Of a stretch of DNA of 37,811 nucleotides, positions 1-9,187 are shown one piece after another. Under the pieces are notes generated by a model. It was not told the origin of the DNA. It did no database searches and saw only the letters and a list, made by a program, of their open reading frames with translations. Position 1 is the first letter of the stretch. Each line of letters opens with the position of its first letter. This DNA comes from Priapulus caudatus (lineage: Eukaryota > Priapulida > Priapulimorpha > Priapulimorphida > Priapulidae): NCBI RefSeq assembly GCF_000485595.1, contig NW_014577063.1, positions 391,883 through 429,693 on the forward strand, written 5' to 3'. A program made the position numbers and the translations under genes.

Positions 1-47
1 ACTACTACTAGTAGTAGTACTAGGTAGTACTAGTAGTAGTAGTAAAG
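1..47. repeat. ACT/AGT trinucleotide microsatellite
   Basis: The window opens with alternating ACT and AGT triplets. Because ACT and AGT are reverse complements, the tract can fold on itself. No coding signal is seen. Confidence 0.85.
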
Positions 48-111
48 TCTAAACTCAGACTAAAGTTGAAAAGAGGGTAAAAACAATGTCAATTATACTG
101 AATTAGAATAA

Positions 112-460
112 GCAGTGGATATTTAACCATATACGGCAGAGTATCCACTTCCGCTAAATATTGTACCGTACGCCACATTTGATTGTCTAGTATATTTATG
201 ACGTCATCAACATTACGTTCGAATCTACGTACGAACATAGCTATCTAGAAAACTTTTAGGTTCAAATCCCATTTATTTCTACACATTTGTAGCCCCGTTT
301 GATCATAGAAGCTATTTTTCGCGAACCACGTTTCTAAAAGAAACCTTTTGAACACGTTCATAATATATACACGTACATAAATATACTAGCCAATCAGAAG
401 TACTGTATGGTAAAATAGCGGAAGTGGATACTCTGCCGTATACGGTTAAATATCCACTGC
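112..460. mobile_element. MITE with about 45-bp terminal inverted repeats
   Basis: A 45-bp arm at 112-156 (starting GCAGTGGATATTTAACC) recurs as its reverse complement at 416-460, with about one mismatch. The roughly 260 bp between them are AT-rich and have no ORF. This is the form of a non-autonomous DNA transposon. Similar but offset flanks (TTAGAATAA before, TTAGATAA after) could be a decayed target-site duplication, but the fit is imperfect, so no superfamily is assigned. Confidence 0.8.
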
Positions 461-983
461 GATTAGATAACCAGCCTCAATGTCTTTTGGTTTTGTGGCA
501 CTGTAGTCAACATCCAGAAAATGTGTAGCAACCCTTAAAAAAAACAGTGCATTATACCATTGCGGCCATACATACACTGTATTATCCAAATCCAGAAGCT
601 TGTATTAAGCAGTAACTGATAGTTAGCTATAACAGTTGCACTAAAATAAAAACAATCATTGTGTATATAGTTAATATACACACAATATGCACCATTTATG
701 CCTGTTCACCCAGACACATTAAATTAATGTTCACAAAACAGTTCAATCATTAATTGCCATGTTAATAATTAATGTCGCAACTATTTTGTACGTGATCCAG
801 TTAGAAAATACCTAGAAATGTTGCTGTGCTGTGATGGTTAACGATATTCATTCTCTCGCACAAAGCCAGTTGTTGATGAAAACATTGGTGTCAATGCTGT
901 AATGAATAAAAATTTACAATTGATGTCTTTTCTTGTTGAATTTGTATAGAGTGCTGATGTAAGGATTTTGCTTTCACTTTCAG

Positions 984-1052
984 GTTATTGCCTTTGATGA
1001 ACTGAAAACGGACTACAAGAATCCTATTGACCAATGCAACAGTTTAAATCCA
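984..1052 (+). CDS. CNIH: Cornichon exon encoding the VIAFDELKTDYKNPIDQC region
   Basis: This exon has 69 nt (23 codons) in phase 0. It is preceded by a pyrimidine-rich tract ending CAG (981-983) and followed by GTATGT. It encodes the conserved luminal stretch IAFDELKTDYKNPIDQCN after the first membrane helix of cornichon. Confidence 0.93.
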
Positions 1053-3167
1053 GTATGTTTATAATTTTAGATTTACAGTGTTTCCCCTGGCCAAAAAAAG
1101 GTCTGTGAGGTGGTCAATTTTTTGTGTTTGCGCATTTCGAGGTCCTAGCAAAGTGAGCACAGCTAGGGGGGTCCAGGGGCATGACCCCCGGAATTTTTTG
1201 AAAAATGGTGCAATTTGGTGCATTCTAAGTGATTTTTGTCAGCGAGGTGGTGTTTTGGACAAATTTATGTGTGGCGGCTGAGAATTTGAGCGAGGCGGTG
1301 CGCCTCGCTCGTGTCAATGCAGGGGAAACACTGATTTATTCATTTTGTCTATAGCAGATTATTTTGTTGTTCTGGCTTATTATGTAACTAAGTCCCACAG
1401 CAACTGTGTTACTTTTGTTCGTATAACAAGATTTTGTCTTACATGGTGAGGTTAGGGTCATTGTGTAACTGGGTTATTGTCTTTGTTCCATTAATGATAT
1501 GTTAAATGCATATTATATTTTTCATGTGATTACAAGGTAAGCAATATTGATTAATAGGTAATTCCAACATATCTATTAATCATCTATTTTTTATCCTTTT
1601 CAGTTGGTGTTACCAGAATACATAATTCATCTATTCTTCAATCTTCTATTCTTATTTGCTGGAGAATGGTTCACTATAATACTTAACATACCTCTCATTG
1701 CATACCATGTACACAGGTAGGTAACTATTAATATTTAAGTGTGTGTGCGTGTGTGCATGTGTGTGTGTACGTATGTGTCTGTATATATATATATATATAT
1801 ATTACTTGTTGCTCAAAATAGGGGAAAAATACTCTTACAAGTGCTTATTGCTAACCATCTAGAGAGCACTGTAATCCATAGATATATGTCTCATACTGAA
1901 AGTTGAAATCACATATATACATGCCCATACATACATCTGTTTACTGTCAGAAGTTGTTGTATTTGTTTAGTCTGGCAAGGACACTGCAGTGGATAGTATT
2001 TACATTTAAATGCTACTGGTATATTTGGGTAATACTTTCCCACATGAAGATACAGGAGAGTGATGGGAGAATAAAATCTCCCTTTGTCTGTAACACAATT
2101 AAAATAACGGCAGTTACAAAGAATTAATGAACAAGAATTATTGCTGGGCGAGTCCTTCCGTTAGCCTATGTCCTTCAGGCATCCTCTCAGTAAGATTCTC
2201 TGATGCTTTGTGGCATTGCAAACTTTGGCAGTCGATGGGAGGAGGTACAATAACGTACCGAGCATGTGAACGTCTGTTTAAGCATGGCTATTATCGGCAG
2301 GTACTTGCACAGACCCGTCATGAGTGGGCCAGGTTTATACGACCCAACGACGATTATGAATGCAGACGAACTCTCCAGGTGCCAGCGAGAGGGTTGGGTA
2401 AAGATGGGCTTCTACTTGCTGTCGTTCTTTTACTATCTGTACAGGTAAGACATAGTCGGCAAAAGCGCAGGGTAGCAGCAGACGCTACATTGGCGTAGCT
2501 CTGCTTTGTCAGTATGCACAATGCAGTGGCGGATCTAAAGGGGGGGGGGGGGGGGAAAACCCCCCCCCCCTTCAGCCACTGACTAATGTTATGATACTAG
2601 TAAAATGGAGGGCACCCTAGCACCGCTTGCCTTCAGCACACCTTCACTCAAATATCACCCCCCTCCCCCCTCACCTCCTGAAAGCTAGAGCCGGCCCTGC
2701 AATCTGTGGCCATCTGGTGTAGTTTGTAATGGCTGTCGTGATTTATTAGCGGTCGGTTAGATGCAGCTCATAAAGAGTTACCAGTGTCTGGTCATTCCTC
2801 CTTGCTGCAGCATTCATAGTAGTAAGCCATAATAGCAGAGGGTAAGTGGCAGTAGCTGCAGTAATAGCAGTAGTAGCAGCAGTAACAGTAAAGTATCACT
2901 GTTAGGAACTACAGTAACAGTAGTAGGAGCAGTGTCAGTAACATTAGTAGTAGCAATAACAGGAATGGGAATATTAGCAGCAGTAGTAGCACTAATAGCA
3001 GTAGTGGCTAACAACAACAATAATCGTAAGAGGAGTTCTATCAGAAGGACCCATTAGATAAGCTCCGTTTCTCTGCAGTACTGTTTAGAAACATCGAAAC
3101 ATTCTATTAGATCAGCAATTTTCTCCATTCTACTTTCAGCATGATCTACGTTCTGGTTAGCGCCTAA
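984..3167 (+). CDS. CNIH: Cornichon family protein (CNIH), 3' part of gene, four exons
   Basis: Cornichon proteins are small multi-pass membrane proteins of the early secretory pathway. They act as ER cargo receptors for COPII export (TGF-alpha-like ligands, AMPA receptor subunits). Four exons, 984-1052, 1604-1716, 2301-2444 and 3140-3167, join in a continuous frame with canonical AG and GT borders. The product contains the family hallmarks IAFDELKTDYKNPIDQCN, LVLPEYIIHLFF, RPVMSGPGLYDPTTIMNA, a QREGW motif and a C-terminal FFYYLY-SMIYVLVSA followed by TAA. Hydrophobic segments lie in exons 2 to 4. The usual first exon (start Met and first membrane helix) is not visible and should lie before position 1, so the gene is partial. 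A possible AATAAA poly(A) signal lies near 3258. Family assignment is very sure; the paralogue (CNIH1-like or CNIH4-like) is not determined. Confidence 0.95.
1076..1333. mobile_element. hAT-like MITE with CAGTGTTTCCCCTG termini
   Basis: Fourteen-base inverted termini, CAGTGTTTCCCCTG at 1076-1089 and its reverse complement at 1320-1333, bound 258 bp in a cornichon intron. A CAGTG start is typical of hAT elements. The centre holds a hairpin-prone GGGGGTCC...GACCCCC stretch, also seen in opposite orientation near 4485-4510. No transposase is present and a clear 8-bp target duplication is not visible. Confidence 0.75.
1604..1716 (+). CDS. CNIH: Cornichon exon encoding the LVLPEYIIHLFF helix
   Basis: This exon has 113 nt after TTTTCAG and before GTAGGT. 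It encodes LVLPEYIIHLFF and the hydrophobic helix that follows (LLFLFAGEWFTIIL). It ends with two bases of an Arg codon completed by the next exon. Confidence 0.95.
1739..1802. repeat. GT then TA microsatellite
   Basis: Alternating GT/GC/AT dinucleotides pass into a pure TA run in the cornichon intron. Confidence 0.85.
2301..2444 (+). CDS. CNIH: Cornichon exon encoding the RPVMSGPGLYDPTTIMNA motif
   Basis: This exon has 144 nt, bordered by CAG and GTAAGA. It encodes the most conserved cornichon stretch, SRPVMSGPGLYDPTTIMNAD-like (here HRPVMSGPGLYDPTTIMNAD), then QREGW and a hydrophobic segment ending SFFYYLY. Both splice phases match the neighbouring exons. Confidence 0.95.
2524..2699. mobile_element. 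Short hAT-like MITE with poly-G/poly-C core
   Basis: The left end CAGTGGCGGATCTA and the right end (reverse complement CAGGGCCGGCTCTA) are imperfect inverted repeats of the hAT CAGNG type, bounding 176 bp in the last cornichon intron. Inside is a run of 16 G, AAAA, then 11 C (2540-2570), able to form a strong hairpin or G-quadruplex. Confidence 0.6.
2813..3022. repeat. Imperfect AGT/AGC trinucleotide tract
   Basis: About 200 bp of degenerate AGN triplets (AGT, AGC, AAC) lie in the last cornichon intron. The minus-strand ORF over it, rich in Thr and Leu, is a repeat artefact. Confidence 0.75.
3140..3167 (+). CDS. CNIH: Cornichon terminal exon (SMIYVLVSA, stop)
   Basis: After TACTTTCAG, this short exon completes the split codon and adds MIYVLVSA and a TAA stop (3165-3167). 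That is the usual short C-terminal tail of cornichons. At 28 coding bases it is easily missed by ORF finding. Confidence 0.92.
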
Positions 3168-4185
3168 AGAAGAGGCTCCACGCTGTTAGGAGCATGAGAA
3201 CAAGGCACAGCATCTGTTGGTGTTCTGCTCGCAAGATGTTTCCTACTTTCCCTTTGAAATAATAAATTTAGTTGTCCTGCCAGGGAGAAATACAGGCTCT
3301 GAGTTTGCGTTTAGAGGAAACTCGATTTGCACGATAATTTTTATTCTGGTCATCGTACAAGCCATTCTTCTTGCATAGCCAGTGTGTCATCATTTGAGCT
3401 CTATCATACTTGATTAACGGTAAGTGTTTGAGTGTAGGTTTGTGTGAACATCACGTGTGAGCAGCAAATGTAAAACCAAATCTAGCGATCACCTTTGCAT
3501 GTTTATTCCTCCGACGTGCTTTATTAAAATTAAGCACAAGAATAATGCTACCCAGCTTTCAGCATTATTGTATACTAAACCAAGAATAGAAAAGCATCAA
3601 TGAACTTATGTGGTAACAATAATTCTTCTGTAGTATTGGAAGAAAAGCTATATGGAAACGACCGTCCATTATAATTTAATTACTCCAGTTATCACACAGC
3701 TTGATGACAACGCTGTTAGTTAGTGCCAGTAAATGCAATAGAAATGCAAGTTGGGCTATTAAATTATTGTCTTTGAGCAGCTTTTATGTAGAACTCTTGA
3801 ACTGCTGTACTAGGTAAATAGCAGTAGCCTTAGAAGTTGATTCATGAATTTATGTCGATGGTATTTTCTTTGCATGCTAATCTTGAAACGTATTTTATAC
3901 AATAATATTACATGTCACTGTATCTATCACGTGTCTACATTTCGATTTCTTGGTACAATATAGCAAGATTCATATACAGAAGTTGGTTTAAAGAAATAAT
4001 ACATTTCTTTCTTTCTTTCTTGCCCTAAAATGAAAATATTAAATATTTAAATAAACAGCAGAAATCTATATTAGAATGGTAACTTTACGTAATAACAATA
4101 TCCGTTTTAATCATTGTTGAACAATCTTAATCATTGACTACCAGTGTAATACTGGCTACAGCCACTTTTGTTATGTAATCAATAC
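3168..4185. other. Downstream of cornichon, no gene recognised
   Basis: This stretch covers the cornichon 3' UTR (possible AATAAA near 3258) and then AT-rich intergenic sequence with a short CTTT run near 4009. I see no conserved exon or RNA gene. Confidence 0.5.
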
Positions 4186-4187
4186 AA

Positions 4188-4405
4188 ACTAGCTATTACC
4201 CGTCTCCAGCCGGGTTTGAGTGGGGTCTGATTTGAGGATGGCGGTTTAACCATTTATCTCTCACTTTTAGTTGAGGATGTATTTACAGTAAATATTGATA
4301 TGTAGACTTGAGTCATATATCAATATTTGTTTAAAAAAATTGTATCTAAATATATATAAAAACTGAAATTTTACCTTAAAATTACATACAATTTTCCAAA
4401 TAAAG
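4188..4405 (+). repeat. Dispersed repeat family A, copy 1
   Basis: About 215 bp from AGCTATTACCCGTC through CAGCCGGGTTTG to a run of AAAATTACATACAATTTT-like sequence are close to 10378-10608 in the same orientation. The divergence is a few substitutions and small indels, including an extra CGAT in copy 2. Class unknown; both copies lie within 6.2 kb. Confidence 0.85.
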
Positions 4406-4791
4406 GGAAATGGGAAAGGGAAATAAATCTCTCTCGCAAGACTCACCAGATTTCATCTCCAGACGTCTACCATTCAAAAATTTTCAGGGGGGCATGCCCC
4501 CAGACCCCCCTAGCATGCAGCGCGCCTACGGCGCTTGCTTTTTATTATCACTGAGGATTTTGTCCTTCTGTGCTTCTACTTTCTTAAGACCTGTGGGCGC
4601 CAGTGCATTGCACTGTGTGATATGTGTTGATTGACAAATGCTGGATGTACAGGAAATACCAGAAATCAAGTAAGTCATGTTTAGAAAAAAATTTAAGTTT
4701 TATTTTTAGATTTAGTATATCGCTGTAGGAAACAACCATTATGAACACTTACTATATTATAACAGCTAACACATAAACAGAAGTAACACTA

Positions 4792-4825
4792 TAAGAAACA
4801 AACTTCTGTTACAAAACTTATTAAA
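4792..4825 (-). repeat. U2 3'-flank remnant
   Basis: The sequence TAAGAAACAAACTTCTGTTA and what follows matches the 3' flank of the intact U2 gene (8353-8386) with about two mismatches. This shows that the adjacent U2 fragment comes from a genomic U2 repeat unit and not from a reverse-transcribed snRNA. Confidence 0.8.
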
Positions 4826-4827
4826 CG

Positions 4828-4929
4828 GTGGAGGTGGGAGTGCAAGCACTGACCTCACCTGCTGAAATCAGTTTAATATTCTGGTCCCCGGTAGGGGACG
4901 TATCAGATATTAAGCTGATAAGAACAGAT
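4828..4929 (-). pseudogene. U2 snRNA 3'-half pseudogene, cut at nucleotide 39
   Basis: Read on the minus strand, this matches U2 from nucleotide 39/40 (TCTGTTCTTATCAGC) to about 147. It includes stem-loops IIa/IIb and the GGTGAGGTCAGTGCTTGC stem of loop III. The first 38 nucleotides are replaced by the 3' end of the adjacent retrotransposon. The Sm-site region is rearranged (ATTTTTGG of the intact gene is gone) and stem-loop IV is deleted, so it cannot make a working snRNA. Confidence 0.93.
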
Positions 4930-7470
4930 TTCTGTTTGGGTAAGATTTTATTGAATGAACAATAATACACGTATGGCAGTTGTACAAAAATAAAAAATGA
5001 AATAAAATAATAAAATATGTTTAACTTTAAACAATAGACGTATTCTTAGATCACAGCAAGTTAAAAATCACTGTCCAGGGCAGCAGCGACAATCTTGGTC
5101 GTGCCCTGAATGGCTAGTAGACTGGACTTCTTCCGGAAGGTTGCTCAGGCTTTAGGGGGGATGTTGAGGTAGCCCGAGATGTTGTCATTGGCCTCTCTCC
5201 ATATGTTCCGGTCGTTCCAACGATGAGAGGGAGGACATTGCCGACATCTTCATATTTTCCTTTCTTTTCGGTGTGGGCACGCTCCATGTTGCTCGGCTCA
5301 TTGAACACCACCGCGACGTCAATGATATGGTGAGTCCGTCGGGGGTGTCTAGTTGTATGTCAGGGATGAGCCGGCTGCCGGGGGCTGCAGTCTCCACTCG
5401 GGGGTTAAGTCCAGCTGCATCGAGCGTGTCGACTACCGCCAACTTGACTGAGTCGTGGCGCTCAGTAATGAGCGGGAATGATGATCGGCAGCCCGAGATG
5501 ACGTGGGCTGTCGTTTCCAGCTCGGTAAGGCAGCGTCGGCAGGACTTGTCACTCAGAGTTGACCACGAGCTACCGCGCACTGGGAGGAGGCTGAGGCGCG
5601 ATCGATATAGGTGGCGCCAGTCCTCAAAAGACAAAGGTGTCCAGCAGGAGACCAGGTGGGACACCTCCTTCGGGTGGGGGTCCAGTGCGAGGCCACTCGC
5701 CACACGACCTTGGACAGGAAGGTCGGTAAACTTTGCTGTCCATCGTTGGTAGGCGGCGAGGCGGAGGGAGCGGACCGTTTTGGCCGACACTGCAGAGACG
5801 TCTTCGGCGAGAAGAAGCATATGATTGTCGCCGGATACATCTAATCTGCAGTGCAGCCTGGCGGCCGCGTGTCGTGCTCTCGTCCAGATGTTCGCGCCCC
5901 CGACAGCATGTCTGATCCTATAGAGACCTTCAGCGGTTGACCCCGACAGGAATTCCGAGAGGGGGAGGGGGTCCGGGGCATCTTCTCCTAGCGCTCTGGA
6001 CACTGTCTTCTCCAGCTGTGCCCGGGCAATCTCTCTGACGTCTGGGTCGGACGAGTCCAGCAGCTGGGCAGCCCGAGCCACGGTCCAGACATCAGCCTCC
6101 TGTGAGAGAGGGAGGATGCCTAAACCGCCGGCTCTGCGCTCTGCGTGGAGGAAGGCCTGCGATGAAGAGTCTGGAGTCCTCGTCACCGTGCGCAGGAAGG
6201 CTCTGATGTTCGTGTCCATGTCCTGTAGGAACGCCTTCTCCGTCCGTCCAGATGCCAGAGAGTGTGATAGAGAGGGGAGGAGGTGGCTGCGGAGGACCTC
6301 CATCTTTTGCCAGGGTGCCAACAGCGAGTCCTGTATCTTGGTGAGCCTTTCCGGAAGTGTTCGCGCAGGCCGGAACAGGAGTTTGCACCCTATGGGGATG
6401 CCTAAATAGGTTTCCTGTTCCCCCTGGCGAAGGCAACGGATGGGGACCCCGTAGAGCTTCAGGGCCCCATCATCCGTCTTCTGCTTCCCCTTCTCCAAGA
6501 CGAGGGAGGCGCATTTCACTGGGTTAAAGCGGAGGCCGAGTGTGGTTGCGGCCTGCGACACTCTATCCAGGGAGGTCTGCTGATCTTCCACTGAGCTCCC
6601 CAGCAGGGTGGAGTCATCGGCGTATGTGGTTGTGCGTAGGGTGCGTCCCATGAGCTGGAAGCCAGGTGCCGAGGGGTCCTTGGCCGCACGCAGGAGAGGC
6701 TCTGTTGCCAGGTTGAAGACGACGGGTGACAGGCCGTCGCCCTGCCGAACACCCGCGGTCGGTCGCATCCTGAAGGAGTCGTCGCCCGCCAGAAAGTTGC
6801 AGACCGAGTCCGTATATACGTCCAGGAGGACACGTCTCAGGTCTGCTGGAATCGGCAGGCTCTCGAAAAGATGGTGCAGTACTACCTCGGGGATTGAACC
6901 AAAAGCGTTCGACAGGTCTAGCCACGTGATGGCAAGGTCCCGTCTGTCTCGCCTGGCATCCTCGATGGCCGACTGTAGCAGATGTGTGTGCTCTTGGATG
7001 CTCCGGACGCCCGGAAGGAAGCCCTTCTGCTCTGGGGAGATCCAGCCTAGCTCGACCGCGACTCGCGTCAAGCGTGAGGCCAGAACTCCGGAGAAGAGCT
7101 TGTAGATGGTGGTGAGCAGGCTGATCGGTCGGAAGTTAGCCAGATCGTCTGTTGGCCCCTTCTTATGTACGTGGATCGTTCTGCTCACCTTCCAGGCGGC
7201 CGGGATCCCTAGACGGTGGACGGCACTCAGGATCTTCTCCATGAGGATACCTTGCCCGTCCACTGCGCGGAGGTGCCTATACTCCAGGCGGTCTGCTCCC
7301 GGTGCTGTATTGGAGGCCCGCTTCATACGGGCAGCTATTTCTTGGCGGGTCGGCGGTCCACTCAGGAGGTCTAGCTGTTCCCGGGATGGCGCCGTCCAGG
7401 CGCACGAGTCGAATGCGCGCCGAGCATGGTCTAGAGCCGCCGGTGACAACGCTGGCCTCTCGTACGTTAA
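4930..7470 (-). mobile_element. U2-targeted REL-type non-LTR retrotransposon (Utopia-like), 5' truncated
   Basis: This minus-strand element consists of a reverse transcriptase/endonuclease ORF (7449 to 5114), a 3' UTR of about 184 bp (5113-4930) with AATAAAAT near its end, and an exact junction to U2 nucleotide 39. Known biology: Utopia is a lineage of non-LTR retrotransposons with a restriction-like endonuclease (NeSL-type) inserting at a fixed site in U2 snRNA genes. The domain order seen here (RT, CCHC, REL) and the flank agree. The 5' end is missing or rearranged: no N-terminal zinc fingers are seen, and at 7471 the sequence switches to a duplicated internal piece. Clade placement is inferred from architecture and target. 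Confidence 0.88.
5114..7449 (-). pseudogene. Reverse transcriptase with CCHC and restriction-like endonuclease, one frameshift
   Basis: The product would copy element RNA at a nicked U2 gene by target-primed reverse transcription. RT blocks in order: APGADRLEYRHL (about residues 49-60), FRPISLL (106-112), QKGFLPGVRS (141-150), DLSNAFGS (178-185, catalytic Asp), GVRQGDGLSP (233-242), YADD (276-279, catalytic) and YLGIPIG (348-354). A CX2CX8HX4C zinc knuckle spans about residues 637-654. The REL endonuclease begins with PD at about 696-697, but the matching Asp (IIDVAVVF) and KKGKYEDV lie in another frame. One base appears missing near 5324, after codon 707. The second frame ends at TAG 5114-5116. 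The Met at 7449 is probably not the native start, since the family normally has an N-terminal DNA-binding region. Confidence 0.88.
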
Positions 7471-7597
7471 GCAGCGTCGGCAGGACTTGTCACTCAGAGT
7501 TGACCACTCTCAGACTTATCAGACTTGTCAGACAGTACATAGTTGAGACTGGGAGGAGGCTGAGGCGCGACCGATATAGGTGGCGCCAGTCCTCAAT
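7471..7597 (-). repeat. Duplicated endonuclease-region fragment fused upstream of the retrotransposon
   Basis: Two blocks, 7471-7507 and about 7549-7597, repeat 5530-5627 of the same element, the part coding EDWRHLYRSRLSLLP and CRRC. About 40 bp of unrelated sequence rich in CAGACTTATCAGACTTGTC replaces the short middle. The piece is in the same orientation, so the element appears to start with a copy of its own 3' coding region. Confidence 0.85.
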
Positions 7598-7603
7598 CAC
7601 TAT

Positions 7604-8352
7604 AAAGGGCCGGACACACTAGGCGATTAAATCGGTCGACTAAATCGGGCGACTAAATCGCCCGATTCTATCGCGCGAGTCGAGTGGACACACTAGGCGG
7701 GGGGTAATCGGGCGATTAAATCGCCGGTGAATAAGTCGTGCATGCATGTGCACGTAGACGTGCGTGCGTGCGTGCGTGCGTGTGCACGTACACTGATTAA
7801 ATCGGGTGACAAAATCGCTTAGATCAAAACGTTTTGATATTATTGGGCGATTTTGTCGCATTGCCCGATTGTACAATTCATCAGCCAATCAGAGTTGTTC
7901 AATGATACTGATGTAATAGCAATGTTTCATGTTTAGTATGTCATGTCATGTAATAGCGATGCACGCACGCACACACGCACGCACGCACGAACGTGTACCT
8001 GCGCACGCACGCACGTACGCACGCACGCATGCACGCAGGTGAACGTGCACACGCACGCAGGCACGTACGTACGCACACATGCACGCAGGTAAACGTGCAC
8101 ACGCACGCACGCACACACGCACACATGCAGGCACGGACGTGTACGTTCACACGCACGCGTGTACGCACGTGTAAGTGCACATGCACGCACGCACGCACGT
8201 GTACGTACGCACGCACGCACGTGTACGTGCACACGCACACATGCACGCACGCACGCACGCACGTATACGTGCACACGCACACACACACGCACTCATGCAC
8301 GCACGTTTACACACGCACACATGAATGCACGCACCTAGTGTATCCAGACCTT
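7604..8352. mobile_element. TIR-bounded element with ACGC-rich microsatellite core
   Basis: AAGGGCCGGACACACTAGGCG at 7604-7624 matches the reverse complement of 8332-8352 at about 17 of 21 positions. The left part holds repeated GATTAAATCG/CGACTAAATCG blocks and a second GGACACACTAGGCG at about 7686. From about 7740 it is nearly all GCAC/GTGC-type microsatellite; the long Thr/Arg/His and Cys/Val/Arg ORFs there are artefacts. It separates the intact U2 gene from the retrotransposon. It is probably a non-autonomous DNA transposon; no target duplication is clear. Confidence 0.65.
7740..8335. repeat. ACGC/GCAC microsatellite
   Basis: About 600 bp of CGCACGCACGTACAC-like repeats, interrupted only at about 7795-7935 by AT-rich sequence with further ATCGGGTGAC blocks. 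Confidence 0.9.
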
Positions 8353-8386
8353 AAGAAACAAAGTTCTGTTACAAAACCTATTAAAG

Positions 8387-8403
8387 CAACATGTCTTTTG
8401 ATT
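8387..8403 (-). promoter_or_regulatory. Putative snRNA 3' box
   Basis: On the minus strand, about 20-35 bp beyond the U2 3' end, is AATCAAAAGACATG. This resembles the metazoan snRNA 3'-box consensus (GTTT-N-AAA-N-AGA) that directs 3'-end formation through Integrator. Position and similarity only. Confidence 0.5.
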
Positions 8404-8423
8404 ATGTTTTTCTCCCCAAGGGG

Positions 8424-8611
8424 AGTGGGCCGATTCTGGAGGTACTGCAATACCAGACCAACCCGTGGAGGTGGGAGTGCAAGCACTGACCTCACCTCCC
8501 AATGCCAAAAATCAGTTTAATATTCTGGTCCCCGGTAGGGGACGTATCAGATATTAAGCTGATAAGAACAGATACTACACTTTGATCTTAGCCAAAAGGC
8601 CGAGAAGCGAT
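8424..8611 (-). ncRNA. U2: U2 spliceosomal snRNA, intact
   Basis: U2 snRNA pairs with the intron branch site in the spliceosome. The minus strand begins ATCGCTTCTCGGCCTTTTGG, has the branch-point recognition sequence GTAGTA (nucleotides 34-39), stem-loop IIa (CTTATCAGC...), loop IIb (GTCCCCTACCGGGGAC), Sm site ATTTTTGG, stem-loop III and stem-loop IV with TGGTATTGCAGTACCTCC. The length to the end of stem IV is about 188 nt, the usual animal size. An A is added before GUGUAGUA compared with human, as in insects. No disabling change is seen. The exact 3' end is uncertain by a few bases. Confidence 0.97.
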
Positions 8612-9004
8612 ACCTAACACTAATTAAACATTTCCAAAAATACCACGACACTCAGGTAACAGTCTGTGGTGACAAACTCCTCTGGTTCGTTTTACAAGAT
8701 TTAATTAAAGTCTTATTGACAATAATTATCTTCATCATCCTGCCGATAAAACGTCTATGGTATAGTAAAGTTATACAAAACATGCCGGAACGTTGCATAA
8801 CCAATTTAATGCCATCGCTAACAAAACTAAAAGGTGGGCACATGTTTCTATGAAACAGAGTATTCGCGTGACGTCAGTGTGGTTAAGGTTTTTGCATCAT
8901 TCCTTGATATACGAAAAGTCTGATGCGGAAGTTGATGATATGCGTAGTATGGAATATGACCATGTTGAACCACCAGCACCATCAACGCAGTATGCATTCA
9001 ACTC
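8612..9004 (-). promoter_or_regulatory. U2 upstream (promoter) region of the intact gene
   Basis: The first ~72 bp upstream of the intact U2 differ at only about four positions from the same interval upstream of the truncated U2 (9432-9503), and homology continues with indels to about 8985. A proximal sequence element would be expected about 45-65 bp upstream (8656-8676, ACTCAGGTAACAGTCTGTGG on the plus strand). This block is fully conserved between the copies. PSE identity is inferred from position. Confidence 0.7.
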
Positions 9005-9042
9005 ACTAATCTCTACTATAGTTAGTATAGTAGAGATCAGTG
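9005..9042. repeat. 38-bp near-perfect palindrome
   Basis: ACTAATCTCTACTATA and its complement TATAGTAGAGATCAGT enclose a six-base loop, with one mismatch. It marks the point where homology between the two U2 upstream regions stops. Confidence 0.8.
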
Positions 9043-9074
9043 ATTCAACTTCTGAGATACAGTAAAAACCCGCG

Positions 9075-9075
9075 N
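9075..9075. other. Single N (assembly ambiguity or gap)
   Basis: One N sits immediately before the 16-bp tandem repeat and between two U2 units. It may mark an unresolved join. Confidence 0.9.
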
Positions 9076-9187
9076 GTACTGTACTTTAGTAGTACTGTAC
9101 TTTGGTAGTACTGTACTTTGGTAGTACTGTACTTTAGTAGTACTGTACTTTGGTAGTACTGTACTTTGGTAGTACTGTACTTTATAG
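9076..9187. repeat. 16-bp tandem repeat, seven copies
   Basis: The unit GTACTGTACTTTGGTA (third-last position A or G) is repeated seven times to 9187; the last copy ends TATAG. The tract lies directly after the N. Confidence 0.92.

Noticed and set aside
4930-7470. Keno-type (Tx1/L1-like) U2 insertion
   Set aside because: The ORF has a C-terminal CCHC and PD...D restriction-like endonuclease after the RT, not an N-terminal apurinic endonuclease. The REL-type Utopia group therefore fits better.
7933-8300. Long Thr/Arg/His- and Cys/Val/Arg-rich ORFs on both strands
   Set aside because: They are read-through of the ACGC-type microsatellite in several frames at once. No start context or domain.
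7740-8335. CRISPR-like array
   Set aside because: The repeats are short, irregular dinucleotide or tetranucleotide units without unique spacers, and the window is eukaryotic.
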